A stretch of DNA of 64,000 nucleotides from Cannabis sativa (GCF_029168945.1 NC_083604.1:61954211-62018210); one strand, 5' to 3'. Positions 48,536 through 61,301 are shown, numbered from the stretch's first letter. Notes: generated by a model not told the origin, from the sequence alone. Numbers and translations: made by a program.

Positions 48536-48615
48536 TTAGTTTTGGTCTAATAATTAACCTAAATTATATAAAATAGAGGTTGGAGGTTCAAATCTTCCTG
48601 AAAGTAATTTTTTTA
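48536..48615 (+). mobile_element. tRNA-derived SINE-like fragment
   Basis: TTTTGGTCTAATAATTAA resembles a Pol III A box, and GGTTCAAATC at 48585-48594 matches a B box; the spacing of about 35-45 bases is right for tRNA-derived SINEs. No tail or duplication was identified. Confidence 0.4.
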
Positions 48616-48663
48616 AGTTTACTTTTAAAATTACACCCATTTACTTTAAATCTTGGATCTATC

Positions 48664-48668
<5 letters not shown>

Positions 48669-48704
<36 letters not shown>
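48669..48704. repeat. (TA)n microsatellite
   Basis: About 18 TA units immediately left of the MITE at 48705. Confidence 0.9.
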
Positions 48705-48707
<3 letters not shown>

Positions 48708-49145
48708 TAGAACCTCTATTTAAGAATACTCTATTCAAGAATAACCTCTAATTTGTTATAAAAAAATCAAATCCCGATTTGGGCCAGTTATAAATAAGAA
48801 TAACCTCTAAATTGTAATTAGTTATATAATTTCTAAGTCCAGTATTAACAAAGTATACCTCTATATAAGAATAATTACATCTTAATAAAATATATACATG
48901 TATTTTGTAAATTTATTTATGTAAAATTAATAATTTTATTTTAAATTATAATACATGTATGAAATTATATTTACTTTAAAATATTTCTATTATGATATAG
49001 TATTAATGATTATTTATTGTTATTATTGTTACATTGATATTTTTTGGTTTTTTAATTTTTTTTAGTGTAACTCTATTTAGTTATAATTTCTCAATTAGAA
49101 TATAATTTACTTGGTCCCAAGTATATTCTTGGATAGAGGTTATAT
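48705..49145. mobile_element. Tc1/mariner (pogo, Emigrant/Lemi-like) MITE
   Basis: It starts CAGTAGAACCTCTATTTAAG after a TA, close to the pogo-type MITE terminus with AACCTCTAT. The right end reads (reverse complement) ATAACCTCTATCCAAGAATA, decayed at the last bases. Further internal copies of AACCTCTA lie nearby. Confidence 0.6.
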
Positions 49146-49990
49146 ATAAATACTTTTTAAAATAAATAAGGTTAACAAATTTCTCTCTCTCTCTTTTTTT
49201 TTTTTTTGTTTTTTTTTTTTTTGGTATAGTAAGTTAATAATTTTTTTTCTCTCAAAAGTTTAACTCTTAAAATATTGAGTTTCTTGTGCTAAGTCGAATT
49301 GGTTGAAGTAGGGAGATAATTAAGAACACTACTTTATTTTATATTCGGCCCTTTAAATTACATATTACATATTGATATTAATTTTTAATTTATTATTTAA
49401 ATTAAAAATTACTTATTTTTTAAATTTTATAATAACACTTATTAAATTTTAAATTACATATTATAATTCATTTATAATTTTATTTTACTTATTATTTAAA
49501 TTAAAATATATAATTTTTAATCTCATTTCTTATTTGTGTTTATAATTTCAAGATTTTATCTCATTATCCATAAATTAATTATTATTAATTAATAATTAAT
49601 TTTATTACATTTAAACCATTAATAACCTATGTTAAAATTTATAATTTAAAATAATATAATATTCATTTAAAATTAATTAATTTATTTTATTAATTATTAA
49701 ATTTAATTAAATAATTTAACAATTTATTAATTCTTGTGATTCATTACTATTTGATAAATAATATAATTTTGTTGTGTTATAACATTTTAATTTCATTTTT
49801 TATTGCATTATTTTTATCGAAATTTTAGCAGCATAACGACTCAAAAATTATAAACTCAACACTTTTAAAACCTATAAAAAAATATAACAAACATTCCAGA
49901 ATACTATAAGCACAAAAAAAAAAATGATTTACCCATCCGACCACAGTATAGTTAGGTTTTTAAATCTCATATTTAATGTTTTTATTTGTT
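49146..49990. other. Extremely AT-rich, gene-free stretch
   Basis: Nothing but A/T-rich sequence with T tracts at 49190-49222. No gene or element recognised. Confidence 0.6.
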
Positions 49991-49999
49991 TAGGTAGTT

Positions 50000-51545
50000 T
50001 TATTTTTCACTGATGCCGAAAAACTCACTGGAGTTTGCTGCCGGCGCCAAAAAATCACCGGAGTAGCGGTCGGTGCCGGAAAAGTCGTCAGAGTTGCTAC
50101 CGATGCCAGAAAATTTGTCGAAATTGACATTGTCGCCGGAAAAATCACTGAAAAAATCACAAAGAAACTCGTTTCTTTCTTGATGAAGAAACCACTTTCT
50201 TGGTGATTTTTCCATTGACAATGCCAATTCTGATGACTTTTCTGACGCTAGCAGCTACTCCGGCGACTTTTCCGGTACCGGCAAACTTCAAAAAAATCAT
50301 CAGAATTGGCATAGTCGCCCAAAAAATTACCAAGAAACTATTTCTTGATGAAGAAACTAGTTACTTGATGAAGAAACCAGTTTCTTGGTATTTTTTGGTG
50401 ATTTTTCTGACGACAATGCCAATTTTGACGACTTTTCTAGCGTTGGTAGCAACTCTGACGACTTTTTCGACACCGGCAGCTACTCTGGTGACTTTTACAG
50501 TACCAACAGTAAACTCTGAGAAATTTATCGGAATTGGCATTGTCGCCAGAAAAATTACCAGAAAAATCACCAAGAAACTGCTTTCTTTTCAAAAGCTGGT
50601 TTTTTGGTAATTTTTTTGTGATTTTTCTGGCAATAATGCTAATTCTGATGACTTTTTTAGCGCCAACAGCAACTCCAGTGACTTTTTCGGTGCCGGCAGC
50701 AACTCCAGCGACTATGCCAATTTCGATGACTTGTTTCAGTTAACTTTATTGTTTAGCATTTATATTTCGTTATGATTTTTCATAGTGTCGAATCTGGTTC
50801 ACAGGGTTCATAAGTTCAAAACTGGTTTTACAGGTTTTAAGGGTTTTGTAATGAGGTTGCTCTACTTTATGATGTTATTGTATATTTTTTATTTTAAGTT
50901 TCTTTTTATTATTTTGTTTCTAGGTTTGAAACTGGTTTTCATACTTATATTTTGTTTTAGATTATTGTTGTGCATTGTGTGTTGTTTTGTTTATATTTAT
51001 GAGTATTGTTTTTTGTGTTTTTTTTCTCTATTTGGTTGATTGATAAAATTGGTTTTAATTATTTTCATTGTATATTATTTTTGTTTTGTTTTCATAATCT
51101 TTATTATTGTTGTGTAACGAAACTAATTCCTTGATGAAGAAACCACTTTCTTGGTGATTTTTCCAGTGATTTTGCTGGCGACAATGCCAATTCTGACGAC
51201 TTTTTCAACGCCGACAGTAACTCCAGCGATTTTTCGACACTGACAACTATTTCGGTGACTTTTCTGGCACGGACATCAAACTCCAGAATAGTCGTCGAAA
51301 TTGGCATTGTCGCCGGTAAAATTACCAGAAGAATCACCAAGAAACCAGTTTCTTCATCAAGAAACCAGTTTCTTAGTGATTTTTCTTGTGATTTTTCTGG
51401 CGACAATGTTAATTCTGACGAACTTTTTTGGCGCCGGCAGCAACTCTGACGACTTTTTCGGCACCGGCAGCTACTCTGACAATTTTTCCTGTGCAGACAA
51501 TAAACTCCGGTGACTTTTCCAGCACGAATGACAACTCTGGCGGTC
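50000..51545. repeat. Array of inverted hairpin modules around a GC-rich minisatellite
   Basis: Arms reading GGTGATTTTTCTGGCGACAA and their inverse TTGTCGCCAGAAAAATCACC alternate (for example 50206-50235, 50300-50330, 50395-50425, 50540-50575, 51165-51190, 51305-51335, 51375-51405). Between arms lie tandem units of the form GCCGGCAGCAACTCCGGCGA plus CTTTTC. Modules join through AAGAAACCAGTTTCTT palindromes. A non-repeat AT-rich spacer lies at 50745-51105. Spacing is largely a multiple of three, so long frames are open on both strands, but their peptides are simple repeats of the unit. I do not recognise a family. Confidence 0.75.
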
Positions 51546-53200
51546 ACTATAGTATCATTTGTTTTATTTTTTTAAAAAATAAATATGAAAAGAATTTTAA
51601 TATTTTTTATGGTAATTCAATTTCAATTAAGTTTTTATTTTTTATTTTTTACAAATTTTAAATTTAGATTTTCTTTTAATATTTTATATGGTTTTTTCTT
51701 TAAAAAAAACCATATTTTTAATTTGATTGGCAGGATAATACTATATTTAGTGATATTACTTTTTATGACATATTTATTATAACCTTAATAAGTTTTTCCA
51801 TATTTTAAAGTAACCCAAAAATAAATTTATTTTCCCCAACCTCTTTCTTTAGAGCATATTGTTCTCAAATGTAATTTTCATCTAAAAATGTTTTATGTAA
51901 AAAAACATTTACGTGTTTTTTGAAAAGAAAAATAAAATTAATTTATTTTATCACTTTCTTTCATAATTTTGTTTTTACATTACTTTTTGTCTTATAGTTT
52001 TTTCTCACTTCCTTTTGTTCACTCCACTTTTTTTTTTTACATTTTTATTGTTTAGTCTTATTACTTTCTCTATAGAATACTTTTCAATTAGTATTATCCT
52101 AAATAATTACTAAATAAATTTAACTATAAATATAATTTTAAAAATATTAAATCATCAAATTTTGATCTAATAACGAATAATAAAAGAGAAATTTGAATTT
52201 TATACTTAGTTTAACTACTTAATTAAAAAAATATCAAAACACATCTCTTTTTACACTAGATCAAAAATATCAAAAACATCTCTTTTATTCAAAAAAACAT
52301 TTCTTTTTACACATATCAAAAATTAAATTAAATATCTTTATATGAATTTAAAAGATTTTTTTTTTCAGCTAAACCATCTCAATTATTATTTCACTTACAT
52401 TTAATTTTTTAAATTCAAATTTTAGTTTAAATTATTAAAATTACTGAATTGTTACAAATTTAATGTATTATCTATTTTTTAAAGTTGACAGACAATATAA
52501 ATTGCTTATATGTATACTCTTGTACACGTGACACATTTATATTGGTACAATAATATTATTATTTAAAAATTATAAAAAAATTATTTTAAAATTTATAATA
52601 TTTTATTTTTTATTTTTATAATTTGATTTAGTTTTAAAATAAATTTTAAAATAATAAAATTATGTGTATCAATATAAATGTCTAGCATATATACGAGTGT
52701 ACACATAAATAATCTATTGTGATAGTTAATTAGTTAAATAATACCCTAAATTTACTATTATTTTAATAAATTAAAAGATTTTATGGCTAAAATTTAAACT
52801 TAAAAAGTTAAATATAAATAAAATGATTTAGAAAAAAAAAATTCAAAATAAATAAAATTCTTCAAAAATATTAAATAAAACAAATTCTTAATCGGATAGG
52901 AACATCAAAGTTTTGGTTTTTAGCTATTATGATTAGAAACGAAAAACACAAAAAAGTCAGTGCCCACTGTCCACTAGATTTGTGATCAATATCATAATGA
53001 GGTGGCAGAGAACATTACACAGAAAACGACAATAAACGGCAATAAACTTCCATAAGTTTGATAAACGGTAGCTACAGGTAGTCAACCAAATCACTAACCA
53101 ATCACGCATAAACACGTGCAGCATAACGGCTCTTTTAACAGACGTCTGCTAGTTACTAAGTACAATGAATACGTGCGTGGCGTCTCGTGATTGGGTAGGC
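51546..53200. other. AT-rich intergenic stretch upstream of the ERF gene
   Basis: No gene seen. CACGTG motifs at 52525-52530 and 53113-53118 could be G-box/ABRE sites of the gene downstream; the second lies about 210 bases before its TATA box. Confidence 0.5.
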
Positions 53201-53325
53201 CCACATCGGATAGAGGTATCTTTGAAGTTGGAGTATTTTATTTAATAATTTTTAATTATGGTGGAAAACGTAGTTAGACGGAGGAAAATTCCAATGTTAA
53301 ATCTATGGGCGAGAGACTCGAGCGT

Positions 53326-53333
53326 TATATAAA
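53326..53333 (+). promoter_or_regulatory. TATA box of the RAP2-4-like gene
   Basis: TATATAAA in a GCGT...CCAGAG setting, the best TATA in the region. Transcription would start near 53355-53365, giving a leader of about 540 bases if unspliced. Confidence 0.7.
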
Positions 53334-53414
53334 CCAGAGAAGGAAACCACATATACAGCAAGAGAGATTGAAAACAAAGAACAATATTCAAAGTGAGAAT
53401 TCACCTAAAATTGA

Positions 53415-53621
53415 GTGTTAAACAGAAAAGCTCTCCAATTTTTCATTCAAGTTAATTATTTTTCCTTTAAATTTCTCCCTCTCCCCTTTACTTCCCGCTT
53501 CTTTGTATCCCTTTCTGTCTTTCAAAGTTGTGATTTAGTGGTTTTTTTGTTTTTGGGGTTCAAAAGTGTCTGCAAACTGAAGAAAATCAAACCCAGAAGG
53601 GTTGTTTTGGAAGCCAGGTGA
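53415..53621 (+). other. Leader uORF (68 codons) of the RAP2-4-like gene
   Basis: An ATG-started frame in the presumed 5' leader, ending at 53621, well before the main start. Its peptide is hydrophobic and has no known motif. If present in the mature mRNA it could reduce translation. A possible donor AG|GTGATT at 53618 and AG sites before 53898 mean a leader intron is also possible. Confidence 0.35.
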
Positions 53622-53897
53622 TTCAGAATAGAGATCTTGTTTTTTTTTTTTTTTTTTTGGATCAATCAAAAGGTTATTTTTTATACCTGTGGTTGGTCTC
53701 TAATCTTAGGAGTACAACTTTTTAGTTCTTATTGTGCAAAAAACTTTTGTTTTTAATCTGAATTTTTCTTGGTTTTGTGTACAAACAAAAAAAACAAAAA
53801 AAAAAATAAACTTCCTGTTCTTTAATTTTGGTAAGAAACAGGTTTCTGTCTTATAATTTCTTCTGTGATTTATACTTATCTTTTTATTATTGGAGCC

Positions 53898-55019
53898 ATG
53901 GCAGCAGCTATAGATTTTTACAGTAGTAGCAGCAGCAGCAGCAGCCAAGCACCAGTTTTCTCAGATCCTTTTAGAGAAGAGCTCATGATAGCACTTGTGC
54001 CTTTTATGAAAAGTGCTTCACCAGCAGCTTCTCCCTCTACTTCTTATACTTCTTCTTCTTCTCCTCCTTCATCTTCTTTTTCTTCTTACCCTTCTTGCTC
54101 TTATTCTCCACTCTCCTCAACCCAATCAAACTATTTCCCTGAAACCCAAGACTTCTCCAACCAGGTGTGCTTTCAGCCACAGACCGGATCATTAGGCCTT
54201 AACCAGCTCACTCAATCTCAGATTCTCCAAATCCAAGCCCAAATTTATTTCCAACAACAACAACAACAAAAACAAAAACAACAAATGGCAGCCATGGCTA
54301 AGGCCTCAATCAATAGCCAGTGGCAGAGCCAAAACCCCCAAACCCTTAGCTATCTCAGCCCAAAAGCCATCCCCATGAAACACGTTGGTACTCCCCCAAA
54401 AGCTAACAAGCTCTACAGGGGAGTTAGACAGAGGCATTGGGGGAAATGGGTTGCCGAGATAAGACTCCCTAAGAACCGAACTCGCCTCTGGCTTGGTACC
54501 TTTGACACAGCCGAGGAAGCTGCTTTGGCTTATGATAAAGCAGCTTATAAGCTCAGGGGAGAGTTTGCTCGTCTCAATTTCCCTCATCTCCGCCATGAAG
54601 GAGCCCATGTTACCGGCGCTTTTGGCGAGTACAAGCCTCTGCATTCTTCCGTTGATGCGAAGCTTCAAGCCATTTGCCAAAGCTTGGCTAATAATAATAA
54701 TAACAATTCGCAGAAACAAGTGAGTTCTGGCGAGTCCTGTTCGGAGGCAGAGGAGAAACCGACAATAATAGTACCAGTAGCTCCAATGGAGTCGAATTTG
54801 GTCTCTGATAATTCATCGACAGGTGAACCGAAAGCCGAGTTAGAAGGCTCTTCGTCATCGTTGTCTTCGCCTTTGTCTGATGAGTCTTCAGCAGGGTCAT
54901 CTTCACCGGAGTCTGATATAACATTCTTGGATTTTACCTCCGATTCTCAATGGGATGACACACAGAATTTTGATCTGGGCAAGTACCCTTCTGTGGAGAT
55001 TGATTGGGATTCTATTTAA
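53898..55019 (+). CDS. RAP2-4-like: AP2/ERF transcription factor, RAP2-4-like (DREB A-6 / ERF group I)
   Basis: A 373-residue, uninterrupted, intronless frame. It is a nuclear regulator that binds GCC/DRE-type promoter sites in stress and ethylene responses, by family knowledge. The single AP2 domain spans residues 173-229, from [19 protein letters not shown] to FARLNFP, with the WVAEIR strand and Val at the DREB-diagnostic position. Before it are a poly-Ser start ([12 protein letters not shown]), a Ser/Pro/Tyr-rich region and a Gln/Lys-rich stretch near residues 118-132. After it come the [22 protein letters not shown] block typical of RAP2-4 relatives, an acidic Ser-rich region and a conserved EIDWDSI end. 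I chose ATG 53898 (GCCATGG, good context, matches the MAAA start of the family) over the in-frame ATG at 53865. It is the only intact host gene here. Confidence 0.95.
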   Translation: MAAAIDFYSSSSSSSSQAPVFSDPFREELMIALVPFMKSASPAASPSTSYTSSSSPPSSSFSSYPSCSYSPLSSTQSNYFPETQDFSNQVCFQPQTGSLGLNQLTQSQILQIQAQIYFQQQQQQKQKQQMAAMAKASINSQWQSQNPQTLSYLSPKAIPMKHVGTPPKANKLYRGVRQRHWGKWVAEIRLPKNRTRLWLGTFDTAEEAALAYDKAAYKLRGEFARLNFPHLRHEGAHVTGAFGEYKPLHSSVDAKLQAICQSLANNNNNNSQKQVSSGESCSEAEEKPTIIVPVAPMESNLVSDNSSTGEPKAELEGSSSSLSSPLSDESSAGSSSPESDITFLDFTSDSQWDDTQNFDLGKYPSVEIDWDSI

Positions 55020-57137
55020 TCAAGTCCTTTTAATTATTGTCTCCAAGTTTATGTAGTGTCAGTCTAATTTAGTATTTGCAAGTTAACTAGGCTGAGTTTG
55101 ATGTAAGTAGTAGTAATAGTACCAGCAGCAGCAGCTTCTGCCATGGAATTTTTAACATTGCAGAGGTGTAGCTCAGTCTGTTTAGTTAAGTTTATTATTA
55201 TGTTGTAAAATGTGTACAGATGATTTCTCCATCAAGGTCAGCTGGTCATTTTTTTTTCCTTGCTGATCCATGGAATGGAGTTTATCTCTGGTTGTGAGTG
55301 TTTGTTTTTATTTAACCTTAATGTAATTAAGCAATATTTCACTTTTTTATCTTATACATATAAGCTTTTTGTGTATTTCACATAACTACAACCAGAGACA
55401 TAAAAGAGAATAATATAAAGCTGAAATTTATTAAATTTTATGGATCCACTCATCACCGTATGGGTAAAAAATCTGATCAAAATATCTAGAACATGCCCCT
55501 TTAGTTTTTCTCTGTAGAATCTGTAACTAAATTATGTTCCAGTTGTGTCTGGGTTGTATAGGTGTTATGTCTGGTATTTATACTGATTATACTGATTATA
55601 ATTGTCCAACTTAGGAAATGATTTATTAGTTGGTTGACCAAGTTGGTTACAATTATCTTTTCTGGATTAGTTTTGAGTTGATTATATATAGAATTTTCTT
55701 ATTCTATTACAACTATTATCTCAGATTGTAGAGCTTGGATTCATTTTCTTTGAGATCGAATGTTTTCTTTTCTTTTTCTGTTCGTTTTCTCTTGGTGTGT
55801 ATCTTCTTTCAGGAACTCCATTGATGGTGATTTGACGTTCTAAAGCAAGATCAAATTTAGGTGTGAATCGTTGAAGGGAGTTTAGCTTAGTCTTAGCTAC
55901 ACAGATTCGAATGGAGTTGAATCTTGATTTGTTGAATTTCAACAAGAACATAATAGAATCTTGTGTATGACCAATGGTTTTGCTTTTGGGTATTTCTTTT
56001 TAAATGAATGTATTTTTGTAGTTATAGTAGTAATTGAAAAATACATTTTTAATTCAGTGAAAGTTATTTCTTAGGGGACCAAAGATTAGTCATTTGGAAT
56101 GTGTTTCCAATAAGTGAACCTTGTAAATCTTAGTTTTTATATAACTATTAAACCGTAGCAATATGTAACTATATGTGATTATGTAGCTATAGGTAAACCG
56201 ATTAAAAAGGATTGCACATCTAAATTAATTTATCTTACTTGATGTTACAAAAAGAAAAAAAGAAATTATGCTATGGAAACAGTCTATGTGGTAACAAAAG
56301 AAAAAAAAAAACAATAATGTTAGCCTCATATACGTGTATTTTGTATTGTTTGGTTTATTTGATGATTAGAAATTGAGTATTATTAGTAAAAGAAATAGAT
56401 TTCTTTTTTGTTTTGATATTTAAAAGAGTTGCTCACACAATTTTTCTTATTATAATGGTGTACTTTATAACTATTTTTATAGTTATTCAAGTTTGTTTGT
56501 AAATTTTCAAAAAATCTGATTAATTTATAATATTAAAAATAAAGTTTAAATATTTTATTGTACGTGTATCTAATTTACAAATAATCTTATATAATTACAG
56601 TATACAGACTATTGTTTTTTACGTAGAAACAAATATCATTTTACTAAAACACCCCTTTAATAATGTAATATTGAAGGAGTGTACTACTGAAAATTAGATC
56701 AATTCTTTTCTACTTCAATGAGTGGGTTAAGATATTGGGTTCGTTCACATGCAAGTTAATTCGGATCTAAAATTGAATATTAATCATTCATGAAATAGTT
56801 GTTTAAGCAGATTGAGTGGAGGAGAATGAATAGGAAACGTGGTCTAGTGCCACTTAGAAGACGACCAAAATGAATGGCGTTGATTGAGGGAATTGCCATG
56901 TTACTCATAAACCAAAACATTATACAATATCCTCGTATTTAAAATAATAAAAAAAAAATTATCAAAAAATAAAATAAAATAAAAAAATTAAAATTAAATG
57001 CATCTGTAGATTGTTCTGATCTGAGTTATCAACATGAAGCGTGCTAAGTTCGTTGACATTAATTTCAAAAAATAATATAGATTTGCTTTGGAATTGTATA
57101 TTAAAGTTCTTTTGACTAGTACTTTATATATATTAAT
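55020..57137. other. 3' UTR and intergenic stretch
   Basis: The first roughly 300 bases are probably the 3' UTR. The part 55563-55960, with a TATA-like GATTATATATAGAA and a T/C-rich stretch, resembles an LTR, but I found no clear ends or duplication. The rest is AT-rich with no gene seen. Confidence 0.4.
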
Positions 57138-57557
57138 GGGAAATTCTATAATGCACCCCCTTAAAAGGGGTATATCGATACATCTCTATCTGTTTTAGTA
57201 TCCGAAATAATTTTTTAGTCAAATTTTTTTTTCATGGTCATGTAAATTATGGTTATTTAAGACATCCTGCAAAATTTTAAGAAATTCGGAAAAGTTTAAC
57301 ACGCTGAAAATTACGTTCAGGCAGTGTGTTGCACGCGTGACTATTTTATTTTATACGCGTGTAAAATAGACTGTTTGAACATTATTTTCCATACTGTAAA
57401 TTATTCTGAATTTCTCAAAATTTTGTAGGATATCTTAAATAGCTATAACGTACATGGATATGAAAAAAAATTAGACTAAAAAATTTTTTTAGATACCGAA
57501 ACAAGTAGAGGGTACATCAGTACATCCCTTTTAAGGGGGTGCATTGTAGAATCACCC
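57138..57557. mobile_element. Mutator-type MITE, 420 bp, long inverted repeats
   Basis: Left end GGGAAATTCTATAATGCACC and right end (reverse complement) GGGTGATTCTACAATGCACC continue as an imperfect inverted repeat of well over 100 bp each side. The 9-bp flanks TATATTAAT (57129-57137) and TATATTATT (57558-57566) match at eight positions, as expected for Mutator-like elements. Confidence 0.85.
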
Positions 57558-58019
57558 TATATTATTTATTAGAGAATTTTATTGTAGGTGTCTTCTTTTT
57601 TTTTTCTTAAGCTTTTTATATTACATTTTTTAATTACAAACTTGATATTCGATTCCACTCCACACACCTCAATATCTTCTATCCGACTAGTTCAAATTGT
57701 TAAATTTTAGATTTTTTTTATTTATTTTTATACTTTAAAATAGTCTTTTTTTTTTTTTTACGTAAATTTCACACAGAAACTCCTATAGCAACTAACGAAG
57801 CAACTTAAATTGCAATCAAAATTCACGTAGCAACCTACATAGAAACTACAGGAGCGACCCAAACCGTAAATCTAAAAAAAAAAGTTAAAATATAGTGTAT
57901 AGGATAATTCTCCTAAATTTTATTGTAGGTGTCGATAATAGGATTTTGAATTCTAATATCGTCATATGAAAAACAAATCATAATTTTTTCTATTATGAAT
58001 AGAGAGAAATTTTATTGAA
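57558..58019. other. AT-rich stretch
   Basis: No gene seen. GTGTCGATAATAGG and TTTTATTGTAGGTGTC phrases repeat at about 57579 and 57921, suggesting a small old duplication or element. Confidence 0.4.
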
Positions 58020-61000
58020 ATCAGAGATCGAGATCAGAGTGGATGATGACTGGTGATAAAAACACGAAATACTTTCATAACAAAGTATTGGGGAGGAAGA
58101 AGAAAAATGTTATTATTGAGACTATATATGACGGAAACTTGCCAAAAGTTGTGTGTTGAGGAAGAGATTGTTGGTGAAGTGAAGTAGAATTTTACATATA
58201 TTTTTCAAACAGCCAACTCGACAAATGAGCAAGTCCATCGTAGTACAAAGGTTGTTAATTTGTATATTAATTTGGTAGCTGATAATGAGCGTCTTATGGC
58301 ACCATTCACTCAGGATATTCACCAGGCTGTTACGGCCATTGGTGCCACTAAAGCTTCAAGACTAGACGAATATCATGCTTATTTTTTCTAAAGATTTTGG
58401 GATATTGTGGGTGAGAGGGTAAGCCAAGCATGCCTTGTAATCTTAAATGACAGTGCTTCGGTGTGACAGTTTAATAAGTCAAATGTGGTGTTGAAACTAA
58501 AAGTACAAAAATCAAGATTGGTTAAAGAGTATTAACCTATTGCCTTGTGTAATGTATAAAATTGTTTCAAAATTTTATCACTAAGGATGAAAAGTATTCT
58601 TGACCCCCTCATCTCATCTTTTCAAAGTGCATTTGTCCCAAGGCGTTCAATACATGATAACATTATGTTAGTTTTGAGCTACTTCATTCATTGTTTAAAA
58701 GAAATAATAGAAAAATGGGATTTATGGTACTCAAGCTTGACATGAGTAAGCATATGACCAGGTGGAATGGTGGTTCTTAGCCAGTATGATGCGATAGTTT
58801 AGCTTTGCTGAGGACTGGGTGAGGGTTATTATGGATTGTGTGACGATCTCGGAGTACACTTTTTTAATCAATGACCGTCCGGGTGATTCTAACATGAAGG
58901 TTACGACAGGGATGTCATTTATCTCCTTATTTATTCCTCTTTTGTGCAAAATCAATGTCTTCGTTGTTCTCTCTCGCAGAGGCCAGATTTGAACTAATGG
59001 GGTTTAGGTGTTCTAGATCGGGACCGCGTGATACTCACTTATTCTTTGTGGACAGTAGCCTTGTGTTTGGTAGAGCTAATAGAGGTGATACTGAAACTAT
59101 AAAGTGTATCTTTCCAACTTATAAGGCTACCTCTAGTTAAAAGATTAACTTTAAGAAGTCTGCTATCATTTTTAGTCCAAATGTGCAACAGGTTGGATCA
59201 GGATGGGGTTCTGAGAGTGTTGGGGTTGACATCAATGACTACTCATGACAAGTACTTGGGATTACCAACGGTGATTGGTAGAAACAAACAACGGGTGTTT
59301 GAGGGGATCTGTAAAAAGGTTAGGAAGCGTGTGCGGGGATGGAAGCAGAATATTTTTTTTCAGTCGGTGGGAGAGAAGTACTTATCAAATCTATTCTTCA
59401 AGCTATTCTAACTTATAGGATGAGTGTCTTCAAGCTTCTGGCAAAAACTTGTGAAAAATTAAAGTCAATTGTAAGACAATTCTAGTGGAGTTCATGTGGC
59501 GATCAAAGGAAGATTCCTTGGGTAAAATGGAAAATAGTATGTCAGCCTAAGGCAATGGGCGAGCTTGGTTTTTGGGATTTTCAACTTTTTAATCAAGCCC
59601 TTTTGGCTAAACAAGTATGGAGATTATTTTTATATCCAAATTTTGCCTGCTCGAATTTTAAAACATAAATATTTTCCAAATTGCTCTATCCTTGAGGCCA
59701 CTGAAAAAGATGGTTCATCTTATCTTTGGTCGAGTTTAATTTGGGGAATGAATTTACTAAAATGTGGGCTTTGGAGGTCCATTGGAGATGGAACACAAGT
59801 TAGGACTTTCAAGGACCTATGGCTCCCGCGTCTGAGGTTTTTTTTAGCCAATCATGAGGAAGATTAATAATGTTGTCGGGGAGTGAATTTATCCTTCCAT
59901 CTAGTGCTTGGGATGTGAGGAAGCTTCAACGGGTTTTTGCCAATGGATGTGAACATATTTTATCTATTCCATTAACGAGGCATGATGTAGAAGATGGTTG
60001 GTGCTGACACTATGATAGGGACGGGGTTTATAATGTCAAGAGTAGCTACTCATTAGCGTGGTCGCTCTAGGTTGAGGAGAGAGTCACAGATTCATCCTGG
60101 TTAACTCATTGGTGAAGTGGAGTGTGGAATCTTAATATGCCATCAAAGGTGAAAGTTTTTGTTTGGCATATGTTCTATTTGGCTTTACCAGTAGCAACAC
60201 AACTTATCTCTTAGAAAGTTTAGGTACCTCTTTGTTGTTCACGATGCAGAGAAGAATCTAAAACACCTGAGCATGCCTTATTTTCCTGTTCTGGTTTGAT
60301 TCCAATGTGGCATCGGTTAAGGGTGTGGTCGGTGCTCCATTGATGTGTATATGGACCAATGTAGGAAATTCTCCTATTTCTCTTTGACAGGCTATCCCGT
60401 GAGGTTTTCGAATTAATGATGAAAACCCTTTGGTGGTTGTGGTATGATAAAAACTCGGTATTATTTGGCAACAAGCAGTTAAGATTGGATTTTTTTTTTT
60501 TCAGCATTTAGCCCATAACTATCTGTCGGAGTTTAAGGAGTGTGGCCAGGGAGGCCTTCATTTAGGAGTGATTCTTGCAAACCCAGTTGTAAATCGACCT
60601 ACTCGATGGATGCCACCTCTTCTTGAGTCCTTTGCTCTAGTGACAGATGCTTCGGTGTTTCCAGGGAGGGGCTTTGTTGGATTGTGGGAGTAATACGGGA
60701 TGCAGCAGTTGTGGTTTGGTTGGCGTGGTCACCAGGTGTGTTAGGTGATTTTTCTACTAATGTTGCAGAGCTGCTTGCCATTCGTTTGGTTTTGACTCTT
60801 GTGCATCAATTTAGTTTTAGTATATCCATTATTAATAGTGATTTTACCGTAACAATTGGCTAGATTAATAAGCTTTACATTAATTTTAGTTTTTAGTTTA
60901 TTTTATAAGATATCTATTCTTTATTAGCTGCTGTTGGTGGATGTTCTTACAGCGCCATTCTGCGATCAGCAAATGGTGTTGCCCACACATTGACAACCTC

Positions 61001-61107
61001 TATTACTAGTTTAGGAGATTGTATTTGGATAGATACATGTTCATAGTTTTTGAGTTCTTCTCTAACAATAGATTTATCTTAATAAATTATATTTTTATTC
61101 AAAAAAA
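58020..61107 (+). mobile_element. Heavily decayed L1-like LINE
   Basis: Scattered pieces of LINE ORF2 appear in order: a DKNTKYFHNKV-like block (58050-58085), an AIGATKASRLDEYHAYFF block equivalent to the APGPDG region (58335-58390), a P-I-ALCNV block (about 58535), a LDMSKAYD-like block (about 58735-58755) and zinc-binding region pieces near 60215-60300. RNase H-like traces follow (about 60640-60990), ending near a short A run at 61101. Dozens of stops and shifts are present, so it is far older than the LINE at 5.1 kb. The FADD motif is not cleanly readable. Confidence 0.75.
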
Positions 61108-61301
61108 TATATATATAGACATGCTTGCCAATAGGGACGAAAATAGCTCTCTAACTATTGAATTGTAATATAAATAGAAAAATACTAAGATACACCTCAA
61201 GGTATCAAATGAATGTCATATCTTAATTAATGTAATTTATTATTGAGTTCCACATATTTTTATTAAATAAAAATAAAAATATATTTAACTACTCACACAC
61301 C

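Noticed and set aside
50200..51661. Open frames of up to 147 codons on both strands in the hairpin array
   Set aside because: The peptides are simple translations of the repeat unit on either strand, with no recognised domain; kept as a repeat rather than genes.
53865..53897. Upstream in-frame ATG for the ERF gene
   Set aside because: It adds a hydrophobic [11 protein letters not shown] absent from the family; the ATG at 53898 has better context and the family-type MAAA start.
54306..54924. Minus-strand open frames under the ERF gene
   Set aside because: Shadows of the plus-strand coding sequence.
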